From ENR-C20 sp942493145 (GTDB lineage: Bacteria > Bacillota > Clostridia > Acetivibrionales > DTU013): a stretch of 64,000 bases of DNA. Below are positions 50,679 through 60,249 of the stretch, piece after piece. The stretch is from contig OW818679.1 in the NCBI GenBank assembly GCA_942493145.1, positions 558,001 to 622,000 on the forward strand, in the 5' to 3' direction. Under the pieces are notes generated by a model, which was not told the DNA's origin, ran no database searches, and worked only from the letters and a program-made list of their open reading frames with translations. The translations under genes were made by a program, and so were the position numbers. Every line of letters begins with the position of its first letter. Positions within the stretch are counted from its first letter, which is position 1.

Positions 50679-53084
50679 ATGGAAAAGAATTATACTGATG
50701 TCCATAATACCGATCCTTTGGGGGAAGGCGAACTGGAACGTCTCAATGCCTATTGGAGGGCATGTAACTATCTGGCGGCCGGAATGATTCATCTAAAGGA
50801 CAATCCACTTCTGAAACAGCCATTGAAACCGGAGCATTTGAAAAGACGCCTTCTTGGACATTGGGGAACCAGTCCCGGTTTATCTTTCATATATATACAT
50901 CTGAACAGACTTATCAAAAAGTACGACCTGAACATGATATTTGTTACAGGGCCCGGTCATGGAGCACCAGGAGTCCTGGCTCCAGCATATCTTGAAGGAA
51001 CGTATTCTGAGACATACCCGGAGAAAAGCGAAGATGAAGAGGGAATGGGCAAATTCTTCAAGCAGTTTTCCTTCCCCGGAGGTATCGGAAGCCATTGTAC
51101 TCCTGAAACCCCGGGCTCGATTCACGAAGGTGGCGAGCTGGGCTACAGTCTTTCCCATGCATATGGCGCCGCTTATGACTATCCCGACCTTATCGTTGCG
51201 GCGGTAGTGGGCGATGGGGAAGCGGAGACAGGACCTCTTGCAACTTCCTGGCACTCAAACAAATTCCTTAATCCTGCGAGGGATGGAGCCGTATTGCCTA
51301 TACTCCATCTGAACGGATATAAGATAGCAAACCCGACCATCCTGGCCAGAATCAGCCGTAAAGAGCTTGAAAGCCTGTTTTTTGGTTATGGTTACAAGAC
51401 ATATTTTGTTGAAGGGGATGACCCTGTCCTTATGCACAGGCTTATGGCCGAAGCTATGGAGAAAGCGATCCTCGAGATAAAACAGATTCAGAATGAAGCG
51501 CGTTCAGGAAGGAATGGCGGACGACCGATGTGGCCGATGATAATTCTGAAATCCCCAAAAGGCTGGACAGGACCGAAAGAATTGGACGGGAACAAGATTG
51601 AGGGCTTCTGGCGCTCACACCAGGTACCTCTTCCCGGCGTACGTGAAAACCCGGTGCAGCTGAAAATGCTTGAAGATTGGCTGAAGAGCTATAAGCCCCT
51701 TGAATTATTCGACGAAAATGGCAGCCTGATACCTGAACTCAAGGAACTTGCTCCTAAAGGCAACCGTCGTATGAGTGCAAATCCCATCACCAATGGCGGC
51801 TTGCTGCGTAAAAGCCTCCGGATGCCGGACTTCAGAAAATATGCTGTCAAGGTGGAAAAACCGGGGGACTCAGAGTATGAGAACACCCGCCCACTGGGTG
51901 AGTTCCTGAGGGATGTATTTCTGTACAACCCCGACAATTTCCGCATGTTCGGACCGGATGAAACCGCATCCAACAGGCTTACAGCCGTATATGATGTAAG
52001 CAAGAAGGCATGGTATGCGGATTACCTGGAGGAGGATGCCAATGGCAGCGAGCTTTCACCTGACGGTAAAGTAATGGAGATGCTAAGTGAACATACCTTG
52101 CTCGGATGGCTGGAGGGCTATATTTTAACCGGGCGCCACGGATTTTTCCACACTTATGAAGCCTTTTCTCATGTAATCGACTCCATGTTCAACCAGCATG
52201 CAAAGTGGCTGGATATTAGCAAACATGAGACACCCTGGCGTGCGCCAATATCCTCGGAGAACATCCTGTTATCCTCTACGGTATGGCGTCAGGACCATAA
52301 CGGGTTTTCACACCAGGATCCCGGTTTTCTGGATGTCGTAACAAACAAAAGCCCCGAAGTGGTCAGGATTTATCTGCCACCGGATGCGAACTGCCTGCTT
52401 TCCACTGTCGAGCATTGCCTTATGAGTACAGGCTATGTAAATGTCATAGTTGCCGATAAGCAGAAGCATATGCAGTACCTTGACATGGAAGAGGCTGTAA
52501 AGCATTGTACGAAGGGTATAAGCATATGGGACTGGGCAAGCAATGACAACAGCTGTGATGAACCATGCGATCCGGACATTGTCATGGCCTGCTGCGGAGA
52601 TGTTCCCACAAGGGAGGCGCTGGCTGCGACGGCCATTCTGCGTGAAAACTTCCCCAACCTGAAAGTCAGGTTTATAAACATCATCGATCTGACCAAGCTT
52701 ATGTCAGCGTCCGAACACCCTCATGGATTGACTGACAGGGAGTTCGATTCGCTGTTCACAAAGGACAGGCATGTCATATTGAATTTCCATGGATATCCCT
52801 GGCTGATACACAAGCTCACCTACAGGAGGACAAACCAGGAGAGAATACATGTAAGGGGTTATAAGGAAAAGGGCAATATCAATACCCCTCTCGAGCTTGC
52901 TATAGTAAACCAGATCGACAGATTCAACCTTGTTATTGATGTTATCGACAGGGTTCCGACACTGGGCTCAAAAGGTGCCCATGTTCGTGAAAAAATGAAA
53001 AATGAAATAATCGGTAACCTTCAGTATGCTTATGAGAATGGAATTGACAGTGATGAAATCAGAAACTGGAAATGGCCATATTAG
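50679..53084 (+). CDS. xfp: Xylulose-5-phosphate/fructose-6-phosphate phosphoketolase
   Basis: This 801-residue thiamine-diphosphate enzyme cleaves xylulose-5-P (and often fructose-6-P) with phosphate to acetyl-phosphate plus glyceraldehyde-3-P or erythrose-4-P. Full family length. Features: YWRACNYLAAGMIHLKDNPLL, GHWGTSPGLSFIY, VTGPGHGAPG, SHCTPETPGSIHEGGELGYSLSHAYG, the TPP motif GDGEAETGP..NGYKIANP and a late KGAHVRE. AAGGAAGGGAAG precedes the ATG. It provides a short route from pentoses to acetyl-phosphate and acetate or ATP. It lies between two c-di-GMP signalling genes, with no direct link visible. Confidence 0.96.
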   Translation: MEKNYTDVHNTDPLGEGELERLNAYWRACNYLAAGMIHLKDNPLLKQPLKPEHLKRRLLGHWGTSPGLSFIYIHLNRLIKKYDLNMIFVTGPGHGAPGVLAPAYLEGTYSETYPEKSEDEEGMGKFFKQFSFPGGIGSHCTPETPGSIHEGGELGYSLSHAYGAAYDYPDLIVAAVVGDGEAETGPLATSWHSNKFLNPARDGAVLPILHLNGYKIANPTILARISRKELESLFFGYGYKTYFVEGDDPVLMHRLMAEAMEKAILEIKQIQNEARSGRNGGRPMWPMIILKSPKGWTGPKELDGNKIEGFWRSHQVPLPGVRENPVQLKMLEDWLKSYKPLELFDENGSLIPELKELAPKGNRRMSANPITNGGLLRKSLRMPDFRKYAVKVEKPGDSEYENTRPLGEFLRDVFLYNPDNFRMFGPDETASNRLTAVYDVSKKAWYADYLEEDANGSELSPDGKVMEMLSEHTLLGWLEGYILTGRHGFFHTYEAFSHVIDSMFNQHAKWLDISKHETPWRAPISSENILLSSTVWRQDHNGFSHQDPGFLDVVTNKSPEVVRIYLPPDANCLLSTVEHCLMSTGYVNVIVADKQKHMQYLDMEEAVKHCTKGISIWDWASNDNSCDEPCDPDIVMACCGDVPTREALAATAILRENFPNLKVRFINIIDLTKLMSASEHPHGLTDREFDSLFTKDRHVILNFHGYPWLIHKLTYRRTNQERIHVRGYKEKGNINTPLELAIVNQIDRFNLVIDVIDRVPTLGSKGAHVREKMKNEIIGNLQYAYENGIDSDEIRNWKWPY

Positions 53085-53114
53085 CAACGCTGGGTAGAGA
53101 TAAGAGGTGAGGAT

Positions 53115-55127
53115 ATGAATGAGGAATTGTTGCGGGGTCTTGTTTATAATGCAGCTCTGTTATTGTCGATCAGCATAATATACAATGTTTTTTTTCTGAA
53201 ATATGACATGAAGAGCCGATGGAAGAGCATACTTGTGGGTATCTCTTTAGGATTACTCGGCATTTTACTGATTAAAAACACGGTAAGGCTCGAATCCGGC
53301 ATCATATTTGATGCCCGGTCCATCCTCGTAGGTGTTTCAGCAATGTATTTCGGATTTTTACCTACCCTTATTGCTGCAGTTATTATTAGTCTTTACCGTA
53401 TTATCATTGGCGGTGACGGGGCCCTTATGGGTGTCCTCGTTACTGTTTTATCAGCTGCCATCGGTCTGCTCTGGAACAGATACCGATTGAATACTATTCT
53501 GGCTAAAAAGAAAAATATCCTGATTGAGTTCTATATTGTGGGTTTTGTAATTCATGTAGTTATGCTGGCCTGCACGATGGCGCTTCCTGCTGATGAAAAA
53601 TTTTCAGTATTGAGTCAGATAGCAGCTCCTGTTTTGCTCATATTTCCGATAGGATTCCTGCTACTCTGCATTGTACTGTACAATGGCTTTAAGGATATCC
53701 AGACAAGGGTGGAGCTTAAGGAAGGCAAAGCGCTATTGGAATCACTGATCAACGCGATACCGGACCTGATTTTTTACAAAGACCGCAATAGTGTTTATGT
53801 AGGGTGCAACAGCGCTTTTGAAGAATTCTCGGGGAAAAGTGAAATAGAGATTGTGGGGCGGACGGATTTTGATCTTTTTGACAAAGAGGACGCAGAATTG
53901 TTCAGGTCGATGGACACGGAAATGATGAAGCAGGGAAAACCGAGAAAGAATGAAGAGGTGCTGAAATTTCCTGATGATTCGAGATTTGTTTTTGAAACCC
54001 TGAAAACGCCCTATTATGACTCAAACGGCAACATACTGGGGCTTATCGGCATAAGCAGGGATATTACCGAACGCAGGAAAAAAGAGAGCAAAATCCTTTA
54101 TCTGACATATCATGATGCTTTGACCGGGCTATACAACCGCGCTTTTTTTGAAGAGGAACTTAATCGGCTGGATACACAGCGACAGCTGCCTCTATCAATA
54201 ATTACCGGCGATATAAATGGCTTGAAGCTAATAAATGATGCATTCGGACATGCCGAGGGAGACAAGATGCTTGTTGAAATGGCCAAAATACTCAGGATGT
54301 GTAGCAGGGAGGAAGATATTGTTGCACGTACAGGCGGTGATGAGTTTTATATACTTCTTCCCCAAACAGAAGTCCAGGAGGCAAGGGCTATTTTTGAAAG
54401 GATAAATAGCACTTGTGAGGAATATATCAACAAAATGGACCGGGAATCGTATTTTGCCAGCATAGCTTTGGGGTATGCAACCAAAACTCATGCAGAAGAA
54501 CCTATCGGCAGGATACTCAGGGATGCAGAAGAGTTTATGTACAGGCGGAAGCTTTTTGAGTATAAAAGCATCCATAGCTCCATTTTGTCCTCAATCAAAT
54601 CCACGATGTTTGAAAAAAGCCATGAAACAGAGGAGCATGCAGAAAGATTGGCAGAATTATCAAAGAAACTTGGTCAGGTTCTTGGATTGTCGGATGATAA
54701 AATTGTTGAGCTGGAGCTATTATCGACACTGCATGATATTGGGAAAATTAGTATCGATGGCAGCATTCTCACAAAACAGGGGGCTTTGACTGAAAGAGAA
54801 TGGCTGGAGATAAAAAAGCATCCGGAAGTTGGCTACCGTATCACACAGGCATCGCAGGATCTGATACATATATCTGAATACATATTATGCCATCATGAAC
54901 GTTGGGATGGCAAGGGCTATCCCCAGGGGCTGTCTGCAGAAGACATACCACTATTGTCACGTGTAATTGCAGTAGTAGATTCGTACGATGCGATGACGGA
55001 GGACAGGGTATACAGAAAAGCCATGACAAAGGCAGAGGCGATAAGAGAGATGAAGAGATGTTCGGGAACCCAATTCGATCCGAAAATAGTTGAGATATTC
55101 ATCGAAAAGGTATTGTTCGAAAAGTAG
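53115..55127 (+). CDS. Membrane 5TM-PAS-GGDEF-HD-GYP bifunctional c-di-GMP protein
   Basis: This 670-residue protein has a 5TM-5TMR_LYT membrane sensor (about 1-200, with GISLGLLGILL and FDARSILVGVSAMYFGFLPT). A PAS domain (215-325, AIPDLIFYKDRNSVYVGCN) and a GGDEF domain follow; the latter has an intact TGGDEFY and a REED inhibitory-site motif five residues before it. An HD-GYP domain comes last, with HDIGK, HPEVGYRI and HHERWDGKGYPQG. Both catalytic halves appear complete, so the protein could make or degrade c-di-GMP depending on the membrane signal. AGAGGTGAGGAT precedes the ATG, 30 bases after xfp, so the two may share a transcript. Confidence 0.92.
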   Translation: MNEELLRGLVYNAALLLSISIIYNVFFLKYDMKSRWKSILVGISLGLLGILLIKNTVRLESGIIFDARSILVGVSAMYFGFLPTLIAAVIISLYRIIIGGDGALMGVLVTVLSAAIGLLWNRYRLNTILAKKKNILIEFYIVGFVIHVVMLACTMALPADEKFSVLSQIAAPVLLIFPIGFLLLCIVLYNGFKDIQTRVELKEGKALLESLINAIPDLIFYKDRNSVYVGCNSAFEEFSGKSEIEIVGRTDFDLFDKEDAELFRSMDTEMMKQGKPRKNEEVLKFPDDSRFVFETLKTPYYDSNGNILGLIGISRDITERRKKESKILYLTYHDALTGLYNRAFFEEELNRLDTQRQLPLSIITGDINGLKLINDAFGHAEGDKMLVEMAKILRMCSREEDIVARTGGDEFYILLPQTEVQEARAIFERINSTCEEYINKMDRESYFASIALGYATKTHAEEPIGRILRDAEEFMYRRKLFEYKSIHSSILSSIKSTMFEKSHETEEHAERLAELSKKLGQVLGLSDDKIVELELLSTLHDIGKISIDGSILTKQGALTEREWLEIKKHPEVGYRITQASQDLIHISEYILCHHERWDGKGYPQGLSAEDIPLLSRVIAVVDSYDAMTEDRVYRKAMTKAEAIREMKRCSGTQFDPKIVEIFIEKVLFEK

Positions 55128-55139
55128 CTGAACGCACTC

Positions 55140-55168
55140 TTGACGTATCCGGTCTACCGTGATAGACT
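55140..55168 (+). promoter_or_regulatory. Promoter of the BlaI/BlaR1-like operon
   Basis: TTGACG (55140-55145), a 17-base spacer and TAGACT (55163-55168). The -10 lies inside the first operator half. Confidence 0.65.
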
Positions 55169-55194
55169 AAAACTAAAGGTCTATCACAGTAGAC
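55152..55194. promoter_or_regulatory. Twin BlaI/MecI-type operators
   Basis: Operator 1 GTCTACCGTGATAGAC (55152-55167) and operator 2 GTCTATCACAGTAGAC (55179-55194) are inverted copies of each other, 15 of 16 positions. Each is internally palindromic as GTCTA-N6-TAGAC. Operator 1 overlaps the -10 element; operator 2 lies just downstream. This gives a classical repressor arrangement for the BlaI-like gene that starts 24 bases later. Confidence 0.87.
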
Positions 55195-55217
55195 TGTTTT
55201 ATTCTGGAGGTGGTTCC

Positions 55218-55580
55218 ATGGAGGATTTAAAACTCTTTGATGGTGAATACAAGTTTGCAAGCATCATATGGGATAATGAACCGTTGGGTTCCGGAGAATT
55301 GGTGAGGCTGAGCGCTGATCAGCTCGGATGGAAGAAATCCACCACCTATACTGTCCTTAAAAAGCTTTGTGACAGGGGAATCCTGAAAAATAAGGCATCA
55401 ATGGTATCGTCAATTGTCAAACGTGAGCAGGTTCAGAAATACGAAAGTAAAGCAGTGTTGGATAAAGCCTTTGAAGGTTCTCTGCCCAGGTTTTTGACTG
55501 CTTTTCTCAGTGACAGGAAATTATCCGCCCGGGAGGCTGAAGATATCAAGCAACTTATAGACAGCTACAGAGAGGAGTGA
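55218..55580 (+). CDS. BlaI/MecI/CopY family repressor
   Basis: This 120-residue winged-helix protein is counted from ATG 55218, preceded by GGAGGTGGTTCC. It shows DGEYKFASIIWDNEPLGSGELVRLSADQLGWKKSTTYTVLKKLCDRGIL, the helix-turn-helix/wing of this family; quoted here as IIWDNEPL and KKSTTYTVLKKLCDRGIL. The C-terminal dimerisation helix is DIKQLIDSYREE. It should repress its own operon at the twin operators. Induction normally follows repressor cleavage triggered by a BlaR1-type sensor, encoded by the next gene. The family also includes copper-responsive members, so the inducer is not certain. Confidence 0.92.
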   Translation: MEDLKLFDGEYKFASIIWDNEPLGSGELVRLSADQLGWKKSTTYTVLKKLCDRGILKNKASMVSSIVKREQVQKYESKAVLDKAFEGSLPRFLTAFLSDRKLSAREAEDIKQLIDSYREE

Positions 55581-55588
55581 AATAAGAT

Positions 55589-57088
55589 ATGATTTTCGAG
55601 ACCATTCAGGATATATTCCTGACCATCCTTAACATGAGCATTACGGCGAGCATTGTCATGCTTTTCATATGCATGCTGCGCATATTTTTGAAGAAAGTCC
55701 CGAAGATACTGTCTTACGGACTTTGGTCGGTTATGCTGTTTCGACTCGTGTGCCCGATATCCTTCTCTTCTGTTTTCAGTCTGCTGGGTGGACGGATCAA
55801 TGCCCCTGCTGTTCCGTCGGGAACTATTGCATATATACCGCAGGACATCGGCATGATGTCACAGCCACAGACCGATATGGGGATAGACAGCATAAGTGCA
55901 GTTGTGAACAATTCGCTGCCTGCAGCTACCACTGTAGCAAGCGTCAATCCCATGCAAATTATACTGTTTGAGGCTGCGGTATTGTGGTGTGCAGGTATCG
56001 CAGCTCTGCTGATATACAGCCTGGTTTCCCATGTTCTGCTTAAGAAAAAAACAGGCTGCGCAGTGAAGATTTATGACAACATTTATGAAACGGACAGAAT
56101 AACATCACCTTTCGTATTCGGAATTTTCAGACCTAAAATATACATTCCTGTGGGCCTCGGGGAAAATGAGCTTTCATATATACTAAAGCATGAGAAGACC
56201 CATATCCAGAGGCGGGACTATCTTGTCAAGCCTTTCGCCTGGCTGGTTTTGATCGTACATTGGTTCAATCCCCTCGTTTGGCTTGCTTTTGCCCTTATGA
56301 CAAGGGACATGGAGATGTCCTGCGATGAACGTGTGATCCGTGAAATGGGAGAAAACAAAAAGGCTGATTACAGTCGTTCACTGCTTTCTCTTTCAATTCG
56401 GGGGAAGGTGTTTGCAGGCAGTCCCCTTGCCTTTGGTGAGAGCAATACAAAGATAAGGGTTAAGAATGTCATACGTTATAAAAAACCTCCCATGTGGGCA
56501 ATGATAACAGCCGTAGCGGCGTGCATGCTTATCATGGCAGCCTGTGTCGCAAATCCTGAAACGAATAATGACAATACTACTACCCTTGCCGGAAAACTGT
56601 TTGTGAACAGGACCCCATATGTAGGAAACAACAGCAAGGTTGCTGCACTCACATACGTCATGCCCCTTCCGGAGGGTGTTTCCCAGGAATCCTTGCAGCT
56701 TCAGACAAAATCGGAACCGTATGGGATAACCATCCACTATAGCCTGGAGGATGATTCCAAAAGCTATGGAAGATCGCGATTTTTCAAGAATTCAGCCCTG
56801 TTGTTTGCAACCGTGGACAACGTGGAAACTGTCTCGCACATCGGGCATATGAGCGATCCGCTGCTATCTTCAGTGAATTTTTACTACACTTTCAACCGTA
56901 CAGAACTGGAATTGGTATTTGGCACTGAGTTCAGTAAATTTGCTGAAAGCAGCGACATGCTTGCCAAACTGATCATGGAACTGGATGAAATGGATGAGCA
57001 GCAGCTGGAAGGAATTCTGAATGATATTACCGAAGCTGATATGTCCGATCTGACAGGAGACAAGGCAGCAATGAATACCAGTCGATAA
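55589..57088 (+). CDS. BlaR1/MecR1-like M56 membrane peptidase
   Basis: This 499-residue protein has four N-terminal helices around a cytoplasmic M56 zinc-peptidase loop. ILKHEKTHIQRRDYL contains the HExxH-type site HEKTH; HWFNPLVW and EMSCDERV follow, all typical of BlaR1/MecR1. After the fourth helix (about residue 305) the extracytoplasmic part is not a penicillin-binding sensor domain. It is an uncharacterised region of about 185 residues rich in Met, Glu and Asp, ending IT EADMSDLTG. It therefore senses something other than a typical beta-lactam. The start codon is 8 bases after the repressor stop. Confidence 0.87.
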   Translation: MIFETIQDIFLTILNMSITASIVMLFICMLRIFLKKVPKILSYGLWSVMLFRLVCPISFSSVFSLLGGRINAPAVPSGTIAYIPQDIGMMSQPQTDMGIDSISAVVNNSLPAATTVASVNPMQIILFEAAVLWCAGIAALLIYSLVSHVLLKKKTGCAVKIYDNIYETDRITSPFVFGIFRPKIYIPVGLGENELSYILKHEKTHIQRRDYLVKPFAWLVLIVHWFNPLVWLAFALMTRDMEMSCDERVIREMGENKKADYSRSLLSLSIRGKVFAGSPLAFGESNTKIRVKNVIRYKKPPMWAMITAVAACMLIMAACVANPETNNDNTTTLAGKLFVNRTPYVGNNSKVAALTYVMPLPEGVSQESLQLQTKSEPYGITIHYSLEDDSKSYGRSRFFKNSALLFATVDNVETVSHIGHMSDPLLSSVNFYYTFNRTELELVFGTEFSKFAESSDMLAKLIMELDEMDEQQLEGILNDITEADMSDLTGDKAAMNTSR

Positions 57089-57117
57089 CAGATAAATACG
57101 AGAAAAGGGGCGTCCTA

Positions 57118-58413
57118 ATGAATAAACTTACCAAAAGGATATGGGCATCGTTCATAGTACTGGGCCTCGTTGGGCAGTTGGCGTGGACCATAGAGAATAT
57201 GTATTTTAATGTATTCCTCTATAACACGATTTCGACGGATCCCGGCTATATCGCGGCAATGGTTGGCGCCAGTGCCGTAGTCGCAACCCTTACCACCCTG
57301 GTTATGGGTGCACTTTCCGATAAGATAGGGAAGCGCAAGGTTTTCATCAGCGGTGGCTACATACTTTGGGGATTAACCACACTTGTTTTTGGCTTTATCA
57401 GTACGGAAAATGTTGCCGTATGGTTTCCGGCAGTAAACGCTGTTATGGTTTCAGCAGCTATTGTAGTCATAATGGACTGCGTAATGACCTTCTTTGGCTC
57501 GACGGCGAATGATGCGGCTTTCAATGCGTATGTCACCGATGTTACCTGTGAGGAAAACAGGGGTAAGGCGGAATCGGTGCTATCCATCCTGCCTCTTATA
57601 GCAATGCTCATAATATTCGGCGCCTTCGACTCGATGACACAGCAGGGACGATGGAAGGAGTTCTTCACCATATTTGGTGTGATGGTGACGTTAACTGGCA
57701 TAATCTCAATATTCCTTCTAAAGGATGGAAAGATCGAGAGAAAGAATGAAGCCTACTTCAAAAATATCATTTATGGATTCAGACCGGCCGTAATAAGGGA
57801 AAACCGCCCGCTCTACCTGGCACTGAGTGCACTGGGCTTGTTTGCAGTTGCTGTGCAGGTGTTCTTCCCGTTTCTGATTATTTATATGCAGAATTATCTT
57901 AAAATAGATGCTTATGCCTTCGTGCTGGGGATTGTCCTGATACTAGCCTCTGTTGTCAGTGTAGTTGGCGGACGATTTATTGACAGGGTAGGTAAGCTGC
58001 GGTTCGTGCTGCCTGCAGCAGTAGTTATGTTTGCAGGTCTCCTGGCAATGTACCTTGTCCGATCCATGACAGGCGTAATATTTGCAGGTGCTGTGATGAT
58101 GTCGGGGTATATGCTTGTTGTTGCAACACTTTCAGCAACAGTGAGAGACTTTACACCCCGCGACAAAGTCGGCCATTTTCAGGGTATAAGGATGATATTT
58201 GCCGTACTGCTCCCCATGATAATTGGCCCTTCAATAGGTGCTGCGGTGATAAAAAGCAGCGCTGATACCTATGTTGATCTGGGCGTTGTGAAGAATGTGC
58301 CGACTCCAGCCATATTCCTTGCTGCAGCAGTCGTTTTGCTGCTTGTAACGATACCGGTCATACTGCTTAAAAGGCGGATGAAGGCGGAAATGAATGAGGG
58401 CGGAAATGAATGA
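57118..58413 (+). CDS. MFS transporter, SLC45/GPH-like, probable glycoside carrier
   Basis: This 431-residue protein has twelve membrane helices, with an N-terminal LAWTIENMYFNVFLYN segment and the MFS motif GALSDKIGKRKVF between helices 2 and 3. These are typical of fungal/bacterial SLC45-like and GPH-like sugar symporters. It starts 29 bases after the BlaR1-like gene and precedes a GH2 enzyme gene, so sugar or glycoside uptake is the natural reading. The 3-prime end enters a 16-bp tandem repeat that writes the C-terminal KAEMNEGGNE and continues beyond the stop. Confidence 0.85.
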   Translation: MNKLTKRIWASFIVLGLVGQLAWTIENMYFNVFLYNTISTDPGYIAAMVGASAVVATLTTLVMGALSDKIGKRKVFISGGYILWGLTTLVFGFISTENVAVWFPAVNAVMVSAAIVVIMDCVMTFFGSTANDAAFNAYVTDVTCEENRGKAESVLSILPLIAMLIIFGAFDSMTQQGRWKEFFTIFGVMVTLTGIISIFLLKDGKIERKNEAYFKNIIYGFRPAVIRENRPLYLALSALGLFAVAVQVFFPFLIIYMQNYLKIDAYAFVLGIVLILASVVSVVGGRFIDRVGKLRFVLPAAVVMFAGLLAMYLVRSMTGVIFAGAVMMSGYMLVVATLSATVRDFTPRDKVGHFQGIRMIFAVLLPMIIGPSIGAAVIKSSADTYVDLGVVKNVPTPAIFLAAAVVLLLVTIPVILLKRRMKAEMNEGGNE

Positions 58414-58472
58414 GGGCGGAAATGAATGAGGGCGGAAATGAATGAAGGCGAAAATGAATGAAGGCGAAAATG
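58387..58472. repeat. 16-bp tandem repeat across the MFS stop codon, about 5.4 copies
   Basis: Unit GAAATGAATGAGGGCG begins at 58387, 58403 and 58419, and becomes GAAATGAATGAAGGCG (58435) and AAAATGAATGAAGGCG (58451). The period is not a multiple of three. The MFS stop (58411-58413) lies in copy 2, and the repeat ends just before the GH2 gene start region. Confidence 0.93.
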
Positions 58473-58488
58473 CCGTATGGAGGATGAT

Positions 58489-60249
58489 ATGATGAAAACC
58501 ATATGGGGAGAAACTTTGGATGTCAATAATGTACTGCAGGAATATCCGAGGCCGCAGATGGTCCGAAATAGCTTTATCAACCTCAATGGCATATGGGAAT
58601 ATGCCATAACGGATAATGATGATACCTCTAATGATAATGGTATGCCCCCTTCGCAATTCGACGGTGAAATCATTGTGCCCTTTTCTCCTGAATGTGAGCT
58701 GAGTGGAGTCTTGCGGGTGCTTTCGTCTAAGCAGACACTTTGGTACAAAAGGAGCTTCAGCCTGACTCCAGATACCGGGCGGACGCTTCTTCATTTTGGG
58801 GCGGTGGACCAGACTGCGACAGTATATGTGAATGGAAACGTGGTATGCTCCCATACCGGTGGATATACATCCTTCAGTGTTGACATTACAGATTATGTTA
58901 TTCATCCTGTAAATACAGACGACGCCATCAATGAAGCTGAATACACCAACACCCTCCTTGTAAATGTGCGTGACCTGAGTGACACTTCATACCATTCGCG
59001 TGGCAAACAAAAGACAAGGCGTGGTGGGATATGGTATACCTCGCAGAGTGGCATCTGGCAGACGGTGTGGATGGAGCATGTTCCTGAGGAATACGTCGCA
59101 GGCTTGCACATAACACCTCTTTTTGACGAAGCAGCAGTACAGCTTATTGTCATTTCGGATGTGAACCATCCCTGCACTGCCAGTATAGCAGATATTTCTG
59201 CAGGGTTCATATCCAACGAGCCCGTAAAAATTCCATTGCCCGGATTCATTCCGTGGAGTCCTGAACACCCGCACCTCTATGATATCGATATATCCATGGA
59301 AACTGATTCTGTAAGGAGTTGCTTCGGTATGCGCAAGTTTGGTGTGGAGACTGATGACTGCGGGATCAGGAGGCTCTTTTTGAACGGTAAGCCCTATTTC
59401 CATAATGGTGTACTGGACCAGGGCTATTACAGTGACGGTATGTATACTGCCCCATCGGATGAAGCGATGATTTTCGATATTCAGCTGATGAAGGATATGG
59501 GGTTCAGCATGATACGAAAGCATATAAAGATTGAGCCCATGCGCTGGTATTATCATTGCGATCGATTGGGGATGCTGGTCTGGCAGGACATGTTGAACGG
59601 AGGCGGAGATTATGGGGCTTTTACAATATCTTCGCCCCTTGTAACGGGAATTCATTTCAAGGACAGCAACTACAGGCGGTTTGGCCGGGAGGACACGGCA
59701 GGGCGGGAGCAATATTATCAGGAACTGGATGAGATGATAAAACAGCTGTATAACGTAACAAGCATCTGCATGTGGGTGCCCTTCAACGAAGGCTGGGGAC
59801 AGTTCGATTCGGATAAGGCGGTTCAGCGGATACTTGCATTGGATACCACGCGCACAATTGACCATGCCAGCGGTTGGCATGACCAGGGAATTGGTGAAAT
59901 ACATAGTCTGCATGTATATTTTAAAAAGTATCGGTTCAGGCCTGACAAACATGGACGTGCCGTTGTCCTGTCGGAATTCGGGGGATATAATTACCGCGTT
60001 CATGGGCACAGCTTCAACAAAAAGGATTTCGGCTACAAGCGTTTTGAAACACCGGAGAAATTGATGCAGGCATACAGCAACCTTTATGAGAACGAGATTA
60101 TCCCGGCAAGGGAGAGGGGACTTTGCGCCGCAGTTTATACTCAACTGTCCGATGTGGAGGATGAACTGAATGGCCTTGTCACATATGACAGGAAGGTTGT
60201 AAAGCTTCCTGCCGATAAGCTTAAGGAGATAAATGAAAAGCTGAAATGA
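58489..60249 (+). CDS. Glycoside hydrolase family 2 enzyme (beta-galactosidase/glucuronidase-like)
   Basis: This 586-residue protein is counted from ATG 58489 (GGAGG 6-10 bases upstream; an in-frame ATG at 58477 precedes that site). It has a GH2 sugar-binding jelly roll (NGIWEYAI, WYKRSF, HFGAVDQTATVYVNG), a short Ig-like domain and a TIM barrel. The acid/base Glu is in FNEGWG (about 433) and the nucleophile Glu in VLSEFGGYN (about 496). There is no signal peptide, so it acts in the cytoplasm on a sugar delivered by the preceding MFS carrier. It lacks the extra C-terminal domains of LacZ. The substrate could be a beta-galactoside, glucuronide or mannoside. Confidence 0.92.
   Translation: MMKTIWGETLDVNNVLQEYPRPQMVRNSFINLNGIWEYAITDNDDTSNDNGMPPSQFDGEIIVPFSPECELSGVLRVLSSKQTLWYKRSFSLTPDTGRTLLHFGAVDQTATVYVNGNVVCSHTGGYTSFSVDITDYVIHPVNTDDAINEAEYTNTLLVNVRDLSDTSYHSRGKQKTRRGGIWYTSQSGIWQTVWMEHVPEEYVAGLHITPLFDEAAVQLIVISDVNHPCTASIADISAGFISNEPVKIPLPGFIPWSPEHPHLYDIDISMETDSVRSCFGMRKFGVETDDCGIRRLFLNGKPYFHNGVLDQGYYSDGMYTAPSDEAMIFDIQLMKDMGFSMIRKHIKIEPMRWYYHCDRLGMLVWQDMLNGGGDYGAFTISSPLVTGIHFKDSNYRRFGREDTAGREQYYQELDEMIKQLYNVTSICMWVPFNEGWGQFDSDKAVQRILALDTTRTIDHASGWHDQGIGEIHSLHVYFKKYRFRPDKHGRAVVLSEFGGYNYRVHGHSFNKKDFGYKRFETPEKLMQAYSNLYENEIIPARERGLCAAVYTQLSDVEDELNGLVTYDRKVVKLPADKLKEINEKLK

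Noticed and set aside
58231..58905. 224-codon minus-strand frame over the MFS/GH2 junction
   Set aside because: It is produced by the 16-bp repeat and antisense of two strong genes, and it has no ribosome site.
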